Counted from the stretch's first letter, positions 1 through 10,023 are shown. The stretch is 64,000 bases of DNA from an uncultured Gammaproteobacteria bacterium (GCA_913045175.1 CAJWQG010000011.1:1-64000), one strand, 5' to 3'. Translations and numbers: made by a program. The notes: a model not told the origin generated them from the sequence alone.

Positions 1-46
1 GCATTGGTACAGTACAACAACGAGGAGTGTCTCGTGAGCACAGCTG

Positions 47-1012
47 TTGATGGCGATGGCGACCACCCTGGGGTGGTTATTTATCGGTCGCGTTATCTCG
101 GGAATCGGTGCGGCGACCATGAGCACCTGTAACGCTTACATTGCAGACACGACGCCGATAGAAAAACGCGCGCAAAACTTTGGGTTAATGGGCGCTGCGT
201 TCGGAATGGGGTTTGTTATCGGCCCCGTCGTGGGTGGATTTCTGGGGGAATTTGGGCCACGGGCCCCATTCTATGCGACAGCGGCACTTTCGTTTACCAA
301 TATGGTGTTTGGTTTTTTCATTCTTGGCGAATCACTAAGCAAGGAGAACCGACGGCCGTTCGAACTCTCGCGAGCGAATCCGCTTGGCACGTTGCTGCAA
401 TTGCGCCATTTTCCTGTCGTAATCGGAATGGTTCTGGTCATGCTGTTCTACAACCTTGGTCATCATGTTCTGCCTTCAACGTGGAGTTTCTACGCTATCG
501 AGAGCTTCGACTGGTCACCCCGGGAGGTGGGGTACTCTCTGGGCTTTATTGGGGTGCTAATGGTGCTGGTGCAGGGATTCTTGATCCGTTGGGTGCTTCC
601 ACGGACGGGCCTGCGGCTAGCCGGAATTGCAGGCCTGTGCTTCACGATAATTGCCTTTACGGGTTACGCGTTCGCAACGTTACCCTGGATGGTCTATGTC
701 GCAATGATTCCAGGTTCCCTTGGCGCGCTGGCAGGCCCCGCGATGCAGGGTATTGCTTCGGCGCAGGTTAATGACACGCAGCAGGGAGAATTGCAAGGTG
801 GTCTAACGAGCACGATGAGTCTGTCTGCCATCGTTAGCCCCCCTGTGATGACACAGTTATTTGCTTTTTATACAGGTGCAGATACGCCCATCTACTTTCC
901 TGGTGCGCCGTTTGTTCTGGCGGGTTTTTTAACGGTGGTGGGTCTTGTGTTATTCGTCAGGGTTACAAGGAACCTGAATATCGGGGAATCACGTAAGGAC
1001 CTTCCGGGATAA
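47..1012 (+). CDS. MFS transporter, N-terminally incomplete (TetA/DHA1-like)
   Basis: Hydrophobic ORF with MFS-like LGWLFIGRVISGIGAATMSTCNAYIADTTP...GFVIGPVVGGFLGEFG; begins mid-protein near the window edge, with an in-frame TGA at 35-37. Confidence 0.8.
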   Translation: MMAMATTLGWLFIGRVISGIGAATMSTCNAYIADTTPIEKRAQNFGLMGAAFGMGFVIGPVVGGFLGEFGPRAPFYATAALSFTNMVFGFFILGESLSKENRRPFELSRANPLGTLLQLRHFPVVIGMVLVMLFYNLGHHVLPSTWSFYAIESFDWSPREVGYSLGFIGVLMVLVQGFLIRWVLPRTGLRLAGIAGLCFTIIAFTGYAFATLPWMVYVAMIPGSLGALAGPAMQGIASAQVNDTQQGELQGGLTSTMSLSAIVSPPVMTQLFAFYTGADTPIYFPGAPFVLAGFLTVVGLVLFVRVTRNLNIGESRKDLPG

Positions 1013-2252
1013 TTGCGACGGTCTTATCTCCTGTTTCCACCACACTTTCTGTGACGCTGCCTTCAATAGACGAGGTCATTTGCACGCCGGTTAACTCGTA
1101 GTCGGAAGGGGCGAGTCCGCCGCTGAACAATTGTATGCTGGCGCGACGCATGGGCTTTAGCTGCATTTCAGTCTGCCACTCGTCGATATCGGCAAACTGC
1201 TTTTGCATGATTGTTTCAAGGAATTTGTCGCTTCCCAGCTCGAGTAATCGCTGCTGTGCGCTGCGGTATTCCGGCGAACCGATTCCTTCGGAGCAATCTG
1301 CCGCAACGATTAGATTGGCGTTGTTCTCCAGGATATCCATTGGCGTCACCATGCCTTTTACGGTTTGGTAGTAGGTTTTATCGAGCGGAAAACCTGCGGC
1401 GGACGTAACCAGCGTGGAGTAGCGGCGATCAACGTCAACAGTGCAGGTCTCTTCTGCAAACGCGACCGCTTCAAGGTGACTGGCAATCGCCTCGCCGAAA
1501 TTGACAAACGCCAGCCTGCGGCGTTCATCAATGACGGTATTAAGTGCATACACATCGCCAAGCATCTTCACGATTTCCAGCTGTTCTTCATGCAGTGGAT
1601 TACCAGTGAGATTACATTGGGTCGCCAGAGGATCTTCCATAAATCGTGCACTGTGAAATGTGCGAATGGTATCTTCGTGGGCGATTCCAGGAGCAACAAC
1701 TTTCCTGCCCCCGGAGTAACCTGCCATAAAGTGTGGTTCGACGAGACCTGTTGCGATTTTAAGATCCGCTTCAACAAACCTTTTGTCCAGTTTGACTGGC
1801 GTGCCCTTGGTTGGTGTAACCCCAAGGTCAACGTGCATGCCGTCGTCGCGTGCGAAATGATTCTCGACCTTCACCGTTTGGCGTACCCAGGGATCTCCTA
1901 TCAGGCCATCCAATTCATCACCTTCGTTAGGACGGTGTAGTCCAGTCGCGACAAGTACGGTGATTCCGCTAGCTGGAATCCCTGCCTGCATGATTTCTTT
2001 AATCATTGGTTGCAGAAACAGGTGGTTGGGTACCGGTCGGGTGACGTCGCATACCAGGATGCAGGCAGTGTGTTTACCCTGCGCCAGAGATTTTAGGGGC
2101 GCGCAGGAATGGGGATTCGCAAAAGCCTGTTCTATAGCGTTGTGCTCGTCTGACAAAACTTCTATGGGCGACTTTCGAATGACATGGATATCCAGGTCAT
2201 TGGGTAGATCAATTACCAGTCCTTCGGTGCCGTATTCAAGCTCAAACTGCAT
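963..2252 (-). CDS. LarA-like (lactate racemase/DUF2088 family) protein
   Basis: CDVTRPVPNHLFLQPMIKEI, VATGLHRP, GLVEPHFMAGYSGGRKVVAPGIA motifs typical of the LarA family. Confidence 0.85.
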   Translation of the reverse strand: MQFELEYGTEGLVIDLPNDLDIHVIRKSPIEVLSDEHNAIEQAFANPHSCAPLKSLAQGKHTACILVCDVTRPVPNHLFLQPMIKEIMQAGIPASGITVLVATGLHRPNEGDELDGLIGDPWVRQTVKVENHFARDDGMHVDLGVTPTKGTPVKLDKRFVEADLKIATGLVEPHFMAGYSGGRKVVAPGIAHEDTIRTFHSARFMEDPLATQCNLTGNPLHEEQLEIVKMLGDVYALNTVIDERRRLAFVNFGEAIASHLEAVAFAEETCTVDVDRRYSTLVTSAAGFPLDKTYYQTVKGMVTPMDILENNANLIVAADCSEGIGSPEYRSAQQRLLELGSDKFLETIMQKQFADIDEWQTEMQLKPMRRASIQLFSGGLAPSDYELTGVQMTSSIEGSVTESVVETGDKTVAIIPEGPYVIPRYSGSL

Positions 2253-2343
2253 TCAAATGTCCTGAATTGTGTTCATAGAGTTTCGAAACCAAGTGGTATT
2301 CCAGTAGACTAATACGCGTCGCAATTTCATACAAAAATTTATT

Positions 2344-3459
2344 TTGAGCAAAGAAAACAGTTATTACCTTTGTCGTGATTCAAAAGGGGATTTACTTTGT
2401 GGGTCAGACGGGTCCCTGAGCACTTCATCTCTCGCGCATGACGGTTGCTTGTGGCGATTGGAAGGCAAGATCATCCACTGTGCGGTTGGAAACCTGTCGT
2501 GCGCGCTGGTCGATGTTCCATCGGAAGAAGGATCCTTTAGGTTGCAGGAAATCGACGGCGAGTTTGTGCTGGAGTCTGGACCCGCGAAGTTGCCCTCCTA
2601 TTATTTGGAAGAGCTGCGTCAGCAGGGTTACACCATTATGGAGGGAATGCTCGATCCGGTTGCCCTTCAGAGATTGAAGGCAGGTGCTGACGAAAAGCGG
2701 GCGCGTGACCATGCCGAAGAGCCCCCCACTGATGGGTTCTTCTGGATGACGGATGGTCTGCTTTGGTCGCCGGAAGTTTGTCGTGCGATAACCAATCCAA
2801 TTGCCCTTTGGGTCATCCAGCAATATCTTTCCACTGACGACATTCATCTGTGTCACCAGCCAGTCATTACCACCGTCAAACCAGCAGATGAACTCCTGGG
2901 AACATTCCCCGAACTCGGTTGGCATAGCGATTACCCGTATCATCCGGGCGTCTTCCCTGATGACCACTTTCCGGAAGATCCGGCTTTCGGCGTGCAGTTT
3001 AATTTCTGTATTGACGATTTCCGAGCAGATAACGCTGGTACCCAGTTCGTTCCTGGCTCCCATGCGTTGTGCAGAAGACCGCCACCTGAATTCAATGAAG
3101 GCGGAACGAGAATGGGGGAGGGCGTGCATAAGGATGTCCAGCAGTTCCAGGTACCGGCGGGTTCGGCACTGATTTACGATTCGCGCACCTGGCATCGCGC
3201 CTGTTATGAGCTGAATGTCAGTGGACATGATCGCAAGGCAATTTTAAATGCTGTCACGCCAAACTGGGTGCTGCCGATGATGGATAAAACTGATATGCGT
3301 GACCGCTACCATGGTTCCGAGATGCCTTCGCTGCTTACTGATCGAGAGCGTCAGGATGTTGAGCGACTTTGTAATCGTGCGACGCAGCCTACACCGGAAG
3401 GTATGCCGCTGTTGTCAGAAAGGAAAAAATCAGGACCTATTCGGAAGACAGGGAACTGA
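2344..3459 (+). CDS. Phytanoyl-CoA dioxygenase (PhyH) family protein
   Basis: GWHSDYPYHPG...FCIDDFRADNAGTQFVPGSH...WHRACYELNVSG; HxD...H facial triad pattern. TTG start in ORF track. Confidence 0.8.
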   Translation: MSKENSYYLCRDSKGDLLCGSDGSLSTSSLAHDGCLWRLEGKIIHCAVGNLSCALVDVPSEEGSFRLQEIDGEFVLESGPAKLPSYYLEELRQQGYTIMEGMLDPVALQRLKAGADEKRARDHAEEPPTDGFFWMTDGLLWSPEVCRAITNPIALWVIQQYLSTDDIHLCHQPVITTVKPADELLGTFPELGWHSDYPYHPGVFPDDHFPEDPAFGVQFNFCIDDFRADNAGTQFVPGSHALCRRPPPEFNEGGTRMGEGVHKDVQQFQVPAGSALIYDSRTWHRACYELNVSGHDRKAILNAVTPNWVLPMMDKTDMRDRYHGSEMPSLLTDRERQDVERLCNRATQPTPEGMPLLSERKKSGPIRKTGN

Positions 3460-3799
3460 TGGTCTCAAGGATGCCGTCGATGCTATAGGGTTTTATGACG
3501 ATGTCATCAAAGCCGGCTGCATTTATTCGTTCACGATCGTTTTCCGTTGCATTCCCGGTGATTGCGATAACTCGAATGTCCCTTGTCTCATCGTTATTGC
3601 GTAGTAATTCCAGCGCCATGTAGCCGTCGACGCCTGCCATGTGAATATCCATTAGGATAAGGTCGGGAGAAGATGACTTCGCAGTGGGCAGTACGTCGTG
3701 GCCGTTATCGATTGACACCAGATCATAGCCGTTTGCGTCCAGAATGGTTTCCAAAAGCTCTTTGTTGAGCGCGTTATCTTCGACGATCATGATCTTCAT
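3437..3799 (-). CDS. Response regulator receiver (single-domain, CheY-like)
   Basis: MKIMIVEDNALNKELLETIL...PDLILMDIHMAGVDGYMALELLR...VIAITGNA. Confidence 0.9.
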   Translation of the reverse strand: MKIMIVEDNALNKELLETILDANGYDLVSIDNGHDVLPTAKSSSPDLILMDIHMAGVDGYMALELLRNNDETRDIRVIAITGNATENDRERINAAGFDDIVIKPYSIDGILETISSLSSE

Positions 3800-5107
3800 G
3801 GTGCACCTTCAAGTGGTAGGTGTAGTGGAATCTCCACAGTGAAGCAGCTGCCACAATGACCATCGGTTTTGTCCACGAAGATCTCGCCATCGTGTAATTG
3901 GACGAAGTATCGGGAGATAGATAATCCTAATCCGCTTCCAGGGCTAAGATTGTCTGACTCGATTTGATAGAAACGTTCAAATACAAGTTCATGAAATTCA
4001 TCGGGTATCCCCGGTCCGTCGTCCGTGACCGAAACACAAAGTAGGTGGGCATTTGCTCTACCGGATAATCTGATCTTTCCCCCTTGCGGGCTGAAATGCA
4101 TTGCGTTGGATAGCAGATTAATCAAGACCTGTTTGAATTTAAGCTCGTCCAGCAATACCGTTAATGACTTCAAGTTTGCATCGGCATCGTAGACGAGCTC
4201 CACGCCTTTCTCTTCTGCTTCGCTTTGAAACATTTGCAGGCTGGAGGCGATTAGCTGGCCTGCATTAACCGGTGCGGCGCTAAAGGCCATGTCGCCTGAT
4301 TCGATCTTCGCGCTATCAAGTAGATCGTTGACAAGTGCCAGCATGTGACTGCCGCTTGCAGAGATATAGGAGACGTAGTCTTTCTGCTTCTGATTGAGTT
4401 CGCCTGCATATTCTCGATCCAATACCTCTGAAAAACCCATAATCGAGTTCAGCGGCGTACGCAGTTCGTGAGACATTCCTGACAGAAAATCGTTTTTGGC
4501 TCGATTCGCTTCCAACAAACTTTTCTGGACCGCTTTTTGCCAGGAAAGATAAAGCGCCGCGAGAATCAATAGGATCGTAATAACGGAAACGATGGCGCCA
4601 AAATAGAGGAAGAAGAGTACGTCGGTGCCGGTGAACATATTTGGCGGCACGATCCCGCGGTGATGAGCGTAGACAAGGAAAGCAAGATCACAGAATAGAA
4701 TTATCGAAATAGCTATGCCGTATTTTACGCCAGCAAAAAAAAACACCAAACAAGGGTAGAACCGGAAACCACAACAGGGCAGTAGAAAAAAATCCGCCGT
4801 CAATAAAAGAGAATACCGCCAGAACTATCGATGAGCAGAATGTAAGGAAACAACCAGCTATGACGACGGAATGCGTGGCTCGGAAAAGAAATGGTGTGGC
4901 TATGGTTACGAGTGTGCATGTTGCGAGCACGATAGTCGGGAAGTAGAAAAACCCCTGGAGGATGTCTCGGGAAACTGTGAAACCAGTTAGGGCGATGAAC
5001 GCCACCACACTTGAGATGACAAGTATGCGCGCCCTGAAGTATTCGTTAATGGACTGGTGACGAATTTCTTCCGGAATAAAATACTCTATAAGCTGTTCTG
5101 GTCGCAT
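3796..5107 (-). CDS. Membrane sensor histidine kinase, split by a frameshift at a 9-base homopolymer
   Basis: 139-aa ORF (5107..4688) gives N-terminal TM segments; 335-aa ORF (4803..3796) gives TMs + FLSGMSHELRTPLNSIMGFSEVL and HATPase GSGLGLSISRYF. The two frames join at A9 (4735-4743). Confidence 0.8.
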
Positions 5108-5272
5108 GTGTCACCGGGTGGATTGCAGCAGTATTTTGCCATCATTTGTCTCATCAGCACCAGAAAATCAGGGCCGGATTCTTTCTTGGGGGAACACCAG
5201 TACCCAGGCGCTTGGGTAGGGAAGCGACTCCCTGTACACTGCAGTCCGCTCAAGAATAAGAGGAAGCACTTG

Positions 5273-6082
5273 ATGTTCAGTTTTGATGGCTACAAACCGG
5301 TGGATCTAAGTCCCCGAATAGAGGCAAAGATCTATCGCGTGGATGGATCAGTCGAGGAAGGTACCACTGACCCCTATGGCAAGCCATGGGTGATGAAGGA
5401 AGGAAGATTCGCGGGAGATAACTCGTTGTTCACGCTTTATGCGGCACCCCCAGGAGGCGATGAAACTTGGCACCAGGAACGCATGACGACGCACCATGGC
5501 TCGCATGTTCAGGGCGGCAAGGGCCATATCAGTCACTGGGCTGGGACGTCCGAGGATATGAAGGGCCTGTGGGAAATGCCCCTCGATACTTTTATGGGCG
5601 ACGCTGCCGTTTGTAATTTGAAAGACCTGGCGCCCAAGGCTATCAGTGACCCAAGTGAGTACCCGCTTGGGGAAGGGATGGCGCTAAAAAGCCGCGAAGG
5701 AGATATACGCGGTCAGGAAATCAAGCCGGAGCATCTCTCCAACATTCAGGAAGGCGATATCGTGCTCATGACGAGCCCCTTTACAGGTTTGGAAGAACCC
5801 TGGTTGTCGCCGGCGACCTGCGATTGGCTGATCAACGATCGCAAGATCAAGATGATTGGCTTTGGCGTGCCCGGTATCTGCTGGCAGTACGATTTAAAAG
5901 CTGCCGCTCCCGATAATTCACCCATCAGACGTATGTTGCTGGGTGCGAATATTCCCATTGCTCATCCGTTAGCCAATATCGAGACGCTGACGAAAGATCG
6001 TGTCTACTACGTTGGTTTACCGTTCCGGTTTACCAAGAGTGAAGCCAGTTTTATCAGGGCGATGGCCCTGGAAGAAGAATAG
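5273..6082 (+). CDS. Cyclase family protein (PF04199-like metal-dependent hydrolase)
   Basis: MFSFDGYKPVDLSPRIEAKIYRVDGSVEEG...HHGSHVQGGKGH; start chosen at ATG 5273, internal to the 5057 ORF. Confidence 0.75.
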   Translation: MFSFDGYKPVDLSPRIEAKIYRVDGSVEEGTTDPYGKPWVMKEGRFAGDNSLFTLYAAPPGGDETWHQERMTTHHGSHVQGGKGHISHWAGTSEDMKGLWEMPLDTFMGDAAVCNLKDLAPKAISDPSEYPLGEGMALKSREGDIRGQEIKPEHLSNIQEGDIVLMTSPFTGLEEPWLSPATCDWLINDRKIKMIGFGVPGICWQYDLKAAAPDNSPIRRMLLGANIPIAHPLANIETLTKDRVYYVGLPFRFTKSEASFIRAMALEEE

Positions 6083-6094
6083 GAGAAATACATC

Positions 6095-6823
6095 ATGATT
6101 AGTCTTAAAGGACACAGAATAGTTGATCTCTCCTGGGAACTGGTTTCTCGCGTTACCCGCATGGACCAGACCATCGAAGAAGGTGTGAGAGATGTTTACA
6201 ACATGCCGTGGATCGTGGAAGAGAGCTACAACGAGCAGGATGGCACCATTGAACATCTGGTTGCCTGTAACGTCGGTACTTATGCAGGTTGGCCCGTAGG
6301 TGGTGTCAGTGGTCACATGGGCTCCCACATACAGTTGGGTAGCAGGCATAACGATAACTGGAGTGGACTGCCGGAAGGCATGAAGGGTATCTGGGAGATG
6401 CCGCTCGATACCTACTATGGTGAAGCCTGCGTTTGTCAGCTGGATCACCTCAAAGGAGAGCCAATTCTACCGGAGCATCTGTCAAACGTTCAGGAAGGCG
6501 ATATCGTCATCCTGGGTAGCACCAACCATGACGACGCGCCATGGATTGATGGCGATACTGCCTATTGGCTGGCGGAAGAGAAAAAGATCAAGATGCTCTG
6601 CCCTGGCGTACCGGGGATTGGATGGGAAACCAAAACGAAGGAACCCGAGCCTGATAACTGTCCGACTCATAGGGCCATGACGGGCAATAACATTCCCATT
6701 ACCTATCCTCTCGTTAATATTGAGAAATTGACGAAAGATCGGTGTTTCTTCTTGAGTATGCCGCTCAATGTTGGCCGTATGGAAGGCACCTGGGTCAGGG
6801 CGATCGCTATCGAAGAAGAGTAA
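6095..6823 (+). CDS. Cyclase family protein, tandem paralog of the preceding gene
   Basis: MISLKGHRIVDLSWELVSRVTRMDQTIEEG...GHMGSHIQLGSRHN; extended similarity to 5273..6082 (GDIV...DxPWxxGDTAYWL, GVPGIxW, NIPIxxPLxNIExLTKDR). Confidence 0.8.
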   Translation: MISLKGHRIVDLSWELVSRVTRMDQTIEEGVRDVYNMPWIVEESYNEQDGTIEHLVACNVGTYAGWPVGGVSGHMGSHIQLGSRHNDNWSGLPEGMKGIWEMPLDTYYGEACVCQLDHLKGEPILPEHLSNVQEGDIVILGSTNHDDAPWIDGDTAYWLAEEKKIKMLCPGVPGIGWETKTKEPEPDNCPTHRAMTGNNIPITYPLVNIEKLTKDRCFFLSMPLNVGRMEGTWVRAIAIEEE

Positions 6824-6827
6824 ACTC

Positions 6828-6942
6828 GGGGGACAGTGTACCTAATTCATCCGGTACGCTGTCGTTCCCCGAAGCCGTGCGATGGTAATTGGGTACACTG
6901 TCACCCAGAATTGGGTAATTAGGTACACTGTCCCCCAGAATT
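6828..6942. repeat. Cluster of short palindrome-related repeats (GGGGGACAGTGTACCTAATT / TAATTxGGTACACTGTCxCCCAGAATT)
   Basis: Three related copies: 6828-6847 (GGGGGACAGTGTACCTAATT), 6886-6912 (TAATTGGGTACACTGTCACCCAGAATT) and 6916-6942 (TAATTAGGTACACTGTCCCCCAGAATT), the first inverted relative to the others. Confidence 0.75.
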
Positions 6943-6997
6943 GCACCCGAATTAAAAGACGCCAGAATGGAGCTGATCCTTTAGGACATCCTTCCTT

Positions 6998-7912
6998 TTA
7001 GGATAGAGAGGACTGGTTCGAGGTCGTTGGGTTAAAGGCCGTGGCCCGTTTATCTGGAAAAGTCGGCGCGAGTTCGGTTGCTTCATCTCCGGCGATGCGG
7101 CTACCGCGTAACACCCTAGGGTATTGAGTGTCGTAGGGGCGCGCGCAATGCATCATACATCGATTGTCCCATACCACGAGATCTCCAGGTTGCCATTTGT
7201 GGATGTAGGTTCGAGGTGGACGACACGCATCGTCCATGAGCTTGGTCAGCAGTTGCTCGGACTCGTCCGGGTCCATGCCGACAATGCCATACGCATGTCT
7301 GCCTGTGTAAATTGATTTACGCCCGGTTTCCGGATGAGTCTTTATTAGCGGACGCAGTGGAGCGCCTTTGTCGTGGAATCCGTAGAGATTATCCGTGCTG
7401 AACTGGTAACCCGCGTTTCTCTGAGAATAGTAGAGCGAGTGATAGGCTGATAAGTCCTCCAGTTTTCCCTGTGTTTCAGCATCGAGCTCATCCCAGGCTG
7501 CACGCATGTCGGCAAAGCCCGTTTCGCCTCCTTCCGGTGGTACGACCTGAGCGTAGAGCATGGCGGCCTTGGATGCGAGCGGCATATAAGTGCTGTCCGT
7601 ATGCCAGCCTTCGTTACCGCGCAGCAACTCGTACTGGTACTCACCGGGTTTGGCCACTGAGCCATTGGATTTAGTATTGGCGATGGCAACTGTGCCTCCA
7701 TCCTGTTTCGGACTGGTTTTCTCAAAGTTACCGAATCGCCTGGCAAAGTTACTCTGACCTACGTCGTCCAATTCGTGCTGCGCCGGGAACAAGAGTACGC
7801 CATACTGCAAGAATGCCTGATAGATTTCTTGCCAGCTATTCTCGTTCAGACGCGCTAGGTCAACGTCTGTAACCGTAGCAGCCGGCGTTCCCTCGATCGG
7901 TTCAATGATCAT
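6998..7912 (-). CDS. TauD/TfdA family Fe(II)/2-oxoglutarate dioxygenase
   Basis: GNEGWHTDSTYMPLASKAAMLYAQVVPPEGGETGFADMRAAWD...WQPGDLVVWDNRCMMHCARPYD. Confidence 0.9.
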   Translation of the reverse strand: MIIEPIEGTPAATVTDVDLARLNENSWQEIYQAFLQYGVLLFPAQHELDDVGQSNFARRFGNFEKTSPKQDGGTVAIANTKSNGSVAKPGEYQYELLRGNEGWHTDSTYMPLASKAAMLYAQVVPPEGGETGFADMRAAWDELDAETQGKLEDLSAYHSLYYSQRNAGYQFSTDNLYGFHDKGAPLRPLIKTHPETGRKSIYTGRHAYGIVGMDPDESEQLLTKLMDDACRPPRTYIHKWQPGDLVVWDNRCMMHCARPYDTQYPRVLRGSRIAGDEATELAPTFPDKRATAFNPTTSNQSSLS

Positions 7913-7916
7913 AGTG

Positions 7917-8573
7917 TTAGATAAATTTACCGTAGGCGACCTTTTGCGCCCGATCGAAGAATTCTGCCCACTCTTCATCGGTTAACGGCTCAGGTTCACC
8001 GACCTGGCTTGCCAGTACATATTGGCGGCACATGATTTCCAGACGATGAGCGAGGTCTACCGTGGACTTGATGTTTCTGCCGTGGGCGATCATGCCATGC
8101 TTTCCTAGTAGGCACGCTGACCTGTCCTGTAGCGCTGCTGCTGCATCGTCACCGAGTGATTGGGTGCCGAAAGTTGAATAGGGAACACAGGGAACGTCAG
8201 TACCACCAAAGGAACCGACGAGATAATGAAATCCCGGCAGGGGCTTCAGATTGCTCGCCATGGCGACGCAGTAGTCGGAGTGGGTATGTACAACCGCCTG
8301 GGTTTTTTCGTTGCTCTGGTAGATGGCAGCATGCATGCGCCATTCGGAAGAAGGTTTTCTGTCACCTTCCCATTCACCTTCCAGGGAACATTCAACGAGG
8401 GTGTCGACGTTAATGTTATCCGCCGTGGCACCAGATGGTGAGATCAGCATGTTGTCACCAAGGCGAACGCTCAGGTTGCCCGATGCCAGTTCGTTCAGCC
8501 CAATGCGTTCCACGTGTATGTATTGTTCAACCAGTTGTTCTCGTAAAGTTGCTTCGTCTGCGACGTCTACCAT
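7917..8573 (-). CDS. Class II aldolase/adducin family protein (OtnC-like candidate)
   Basis: LASGNLSVRLGDNMLISPSGA...AVVHTHSDYCVAMA...LLGKHGMIAHGRNI. Confidence 0.85.
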   Translation of the reverse strand: MVDVADEATLREQLVEQYIHVERIGLNELASGNLSVRLGDNMLISPSGATADNINVDTLVECSLEGEWEGDRKPSSEWRMHAAIYQSNEKTQAVVHTHSDYCVAMASNLKPLPGFHYLVGSFGGTDVPCVPYSTFGTQSLGDDAAAALQDRSACLLGKHGMIAHGRNIKSTVDLAHRLEIMCRQYVLASQVGEPEPLTDEEWAEFFDRAQKVAYGKFI

Positions 8574-8607
8574 TTAGTTCTCCAATAGTTGTTTGTAGTG
8601 TGTCTGA

Positions 8608-9885
8608 TTAGCCCTGGGCATCAGCTTCGCGCATGCGTTCCAGTGCTGTAAAAAAGAATTCTTCGTTGCCTAGTCCACCAGCCTTTAACACCAGTGACAT
8701 CGGGTCGGGGCCTGCTTCGTGACAATAGCCACCGCTTAGGTTATCGAAGGAAGATACCTGTACCTGTTCAATCCCAAGTGCGTTAAAGACCTGCCCCGAA
8801 GTTTCCCCGCCAACACTGACTAGCTTTCTGACGCCCAGTTCCTTCAACATTGCAGCGCTGCGACCATTGATGTCATCTGCCAGTGCAGCAGCGCCGTCGC
8901 GACCTAGTTTCGCCTGCGCGCGTTTAACGCCTTCAACGTCGGCGGATGTCGAAACGCAAATGGGTCCGTCTTTGATGTTTTCCTTCGCCCAGGCTGCAAT
9001 CTTGTCGATATAGTTCGAGTCCTCAGTGGCTTCAAGCAGGTCTACTCTGAACACGGGGTGGTGCTTCTCGAAATGTGTAACCTGGCGTTGTGTATTTACC
9101 GCACAGCTTCCCGCGACAACGGCTTCATATCCGGGGGAGGGTGGCAACAGTCTTCTTTGCTCGACTTCGCCTTTGTCCTTTAACCAGGTGCGCGCCAGGA
9201 ACATGGGCAAGGCATCGGCGCCTGTGGTCAGTGGCCAGTCTGTGGTCAGTTCTGCAATTCGGGTGGCGTCATCGCCATCCACCGCATCAATGATGAACAA
9301 GTTTGAGCCGTCCGCGACCTGCTTGTCGATGTAGGCGTTACAGGCGTCCTTGCCAGCGACCAGCTGACTGTGAGGGATCAGCCCCACCTTTGCTTTACTC
9401 TGGGCCTGGAGGACTTCCACCAGATTCGAGTTGGTCATTGGGGTGACAGGATCGAATTTCTTTCCGGATTCTCCCAGCATGATCTTTCCCAGGAACATTC
9501 TTCCCTGATAAATGGTAATCCCGTACTCCGGAAATGCCGGGCAGAAGGTCACGCGGTCTGTATTCAGGGTTTCCATCAGCGCTTCGCCGATGGGACCGAT
9601 ATTTCCCTCGTCTGTTGAGTCGAATGTCGCGCAGTACTTGTAGTAAATGCGTTTGGTATCCTTGGCGAGCAGTCCCCTGGCTGAATGTTGTACGTCTGCG
9701 GCCGCGTCAGCAGCTGGAATCAAGCGAATTTTGCGACCAATTACCACCGCTTCTGCGTCATCGGCAAGGTTATCGAGCGCTTCTGCAGATGTGACTAGCG
9801 GGCACCGCACACCTTCCCGTTCCAGTAGGCTGGCTACCATCATGCCGCCGGTAAGATCATCGGCGAGTACACCAAGTTCGAGCAT
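8608..9885 (-). CDS. Four-carbon acid sugar kinase family protein (DUF1537)
   Basis: MLELGVLADDLTGGMMVASLLEREG ... KLVSVGGETSGQVFNALGIEQVQ; start at ATG 9885. Confidence 0.85.
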   Translation of the reverse strand: MLELGVLADDLTGGMMVASLLEREGVRCPLVTSAEALDNLADDAEAVVIGRKIRLIPAADAAADVQHSARGLLAKDTKRIYYKYCATFDSTDEGNIGPIGEALMETLNTDRVTFCPAFPEYGITIYQGRMFLGKIMLGESGKKFDPVTPMTNSNLVEVLQAQSKAKVGLIPHSQLVAGKDACNAYIDKQVADGSNLFIIDAVDGDDATRIAELTTDWPLTTGADALPMFLARTWLKDKGEVEQRRLLPPSPGYEAVVAGSCAVNTQRQVTHFEKHHPVFRVDLLEATEDSNYIDKIAAWAKENIKDGPICVSTSADVEGVKRAQAKLGRDGAAALADDINGRSAAMLKELGVRKLVSVGGETSGQVFNALGIEQVQVSSFDNLSGGYCHEAGPDPMSLVLKAGGLGNEEFFFTALERMREADAQG

Positions 9886-10023
9886 TCTATTCCTCCTGAT
9901 TATTTGGGGGGCGCTGAAACGGCGCATGATATCAGCTTTGGTAAAGGACGCGCTAAAGACATCACCCAATTCCGCTGTCCGGGCGGCCCTGTTATCCTTG
10001 AGAAGAAAAATTTCGGAAGCGTC

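Noticed and set aside
1-60. Possible frameshift at the start of the MFS gene (in-frame TGA at 35-37; LVSTAVD-like residues in another frame)
   Set aside because: Too close to the window edge: upstream sequence is missing, so a true frameshift, contig-edge error or alternative start cannot be told apart.
2425-3228. 267-aa minus-strand ORF antisense to the PhyH gene
   Set aside because: No recognisable domain; the plus-strand frame has clear dioxygenase motifs. Shadow ORF.
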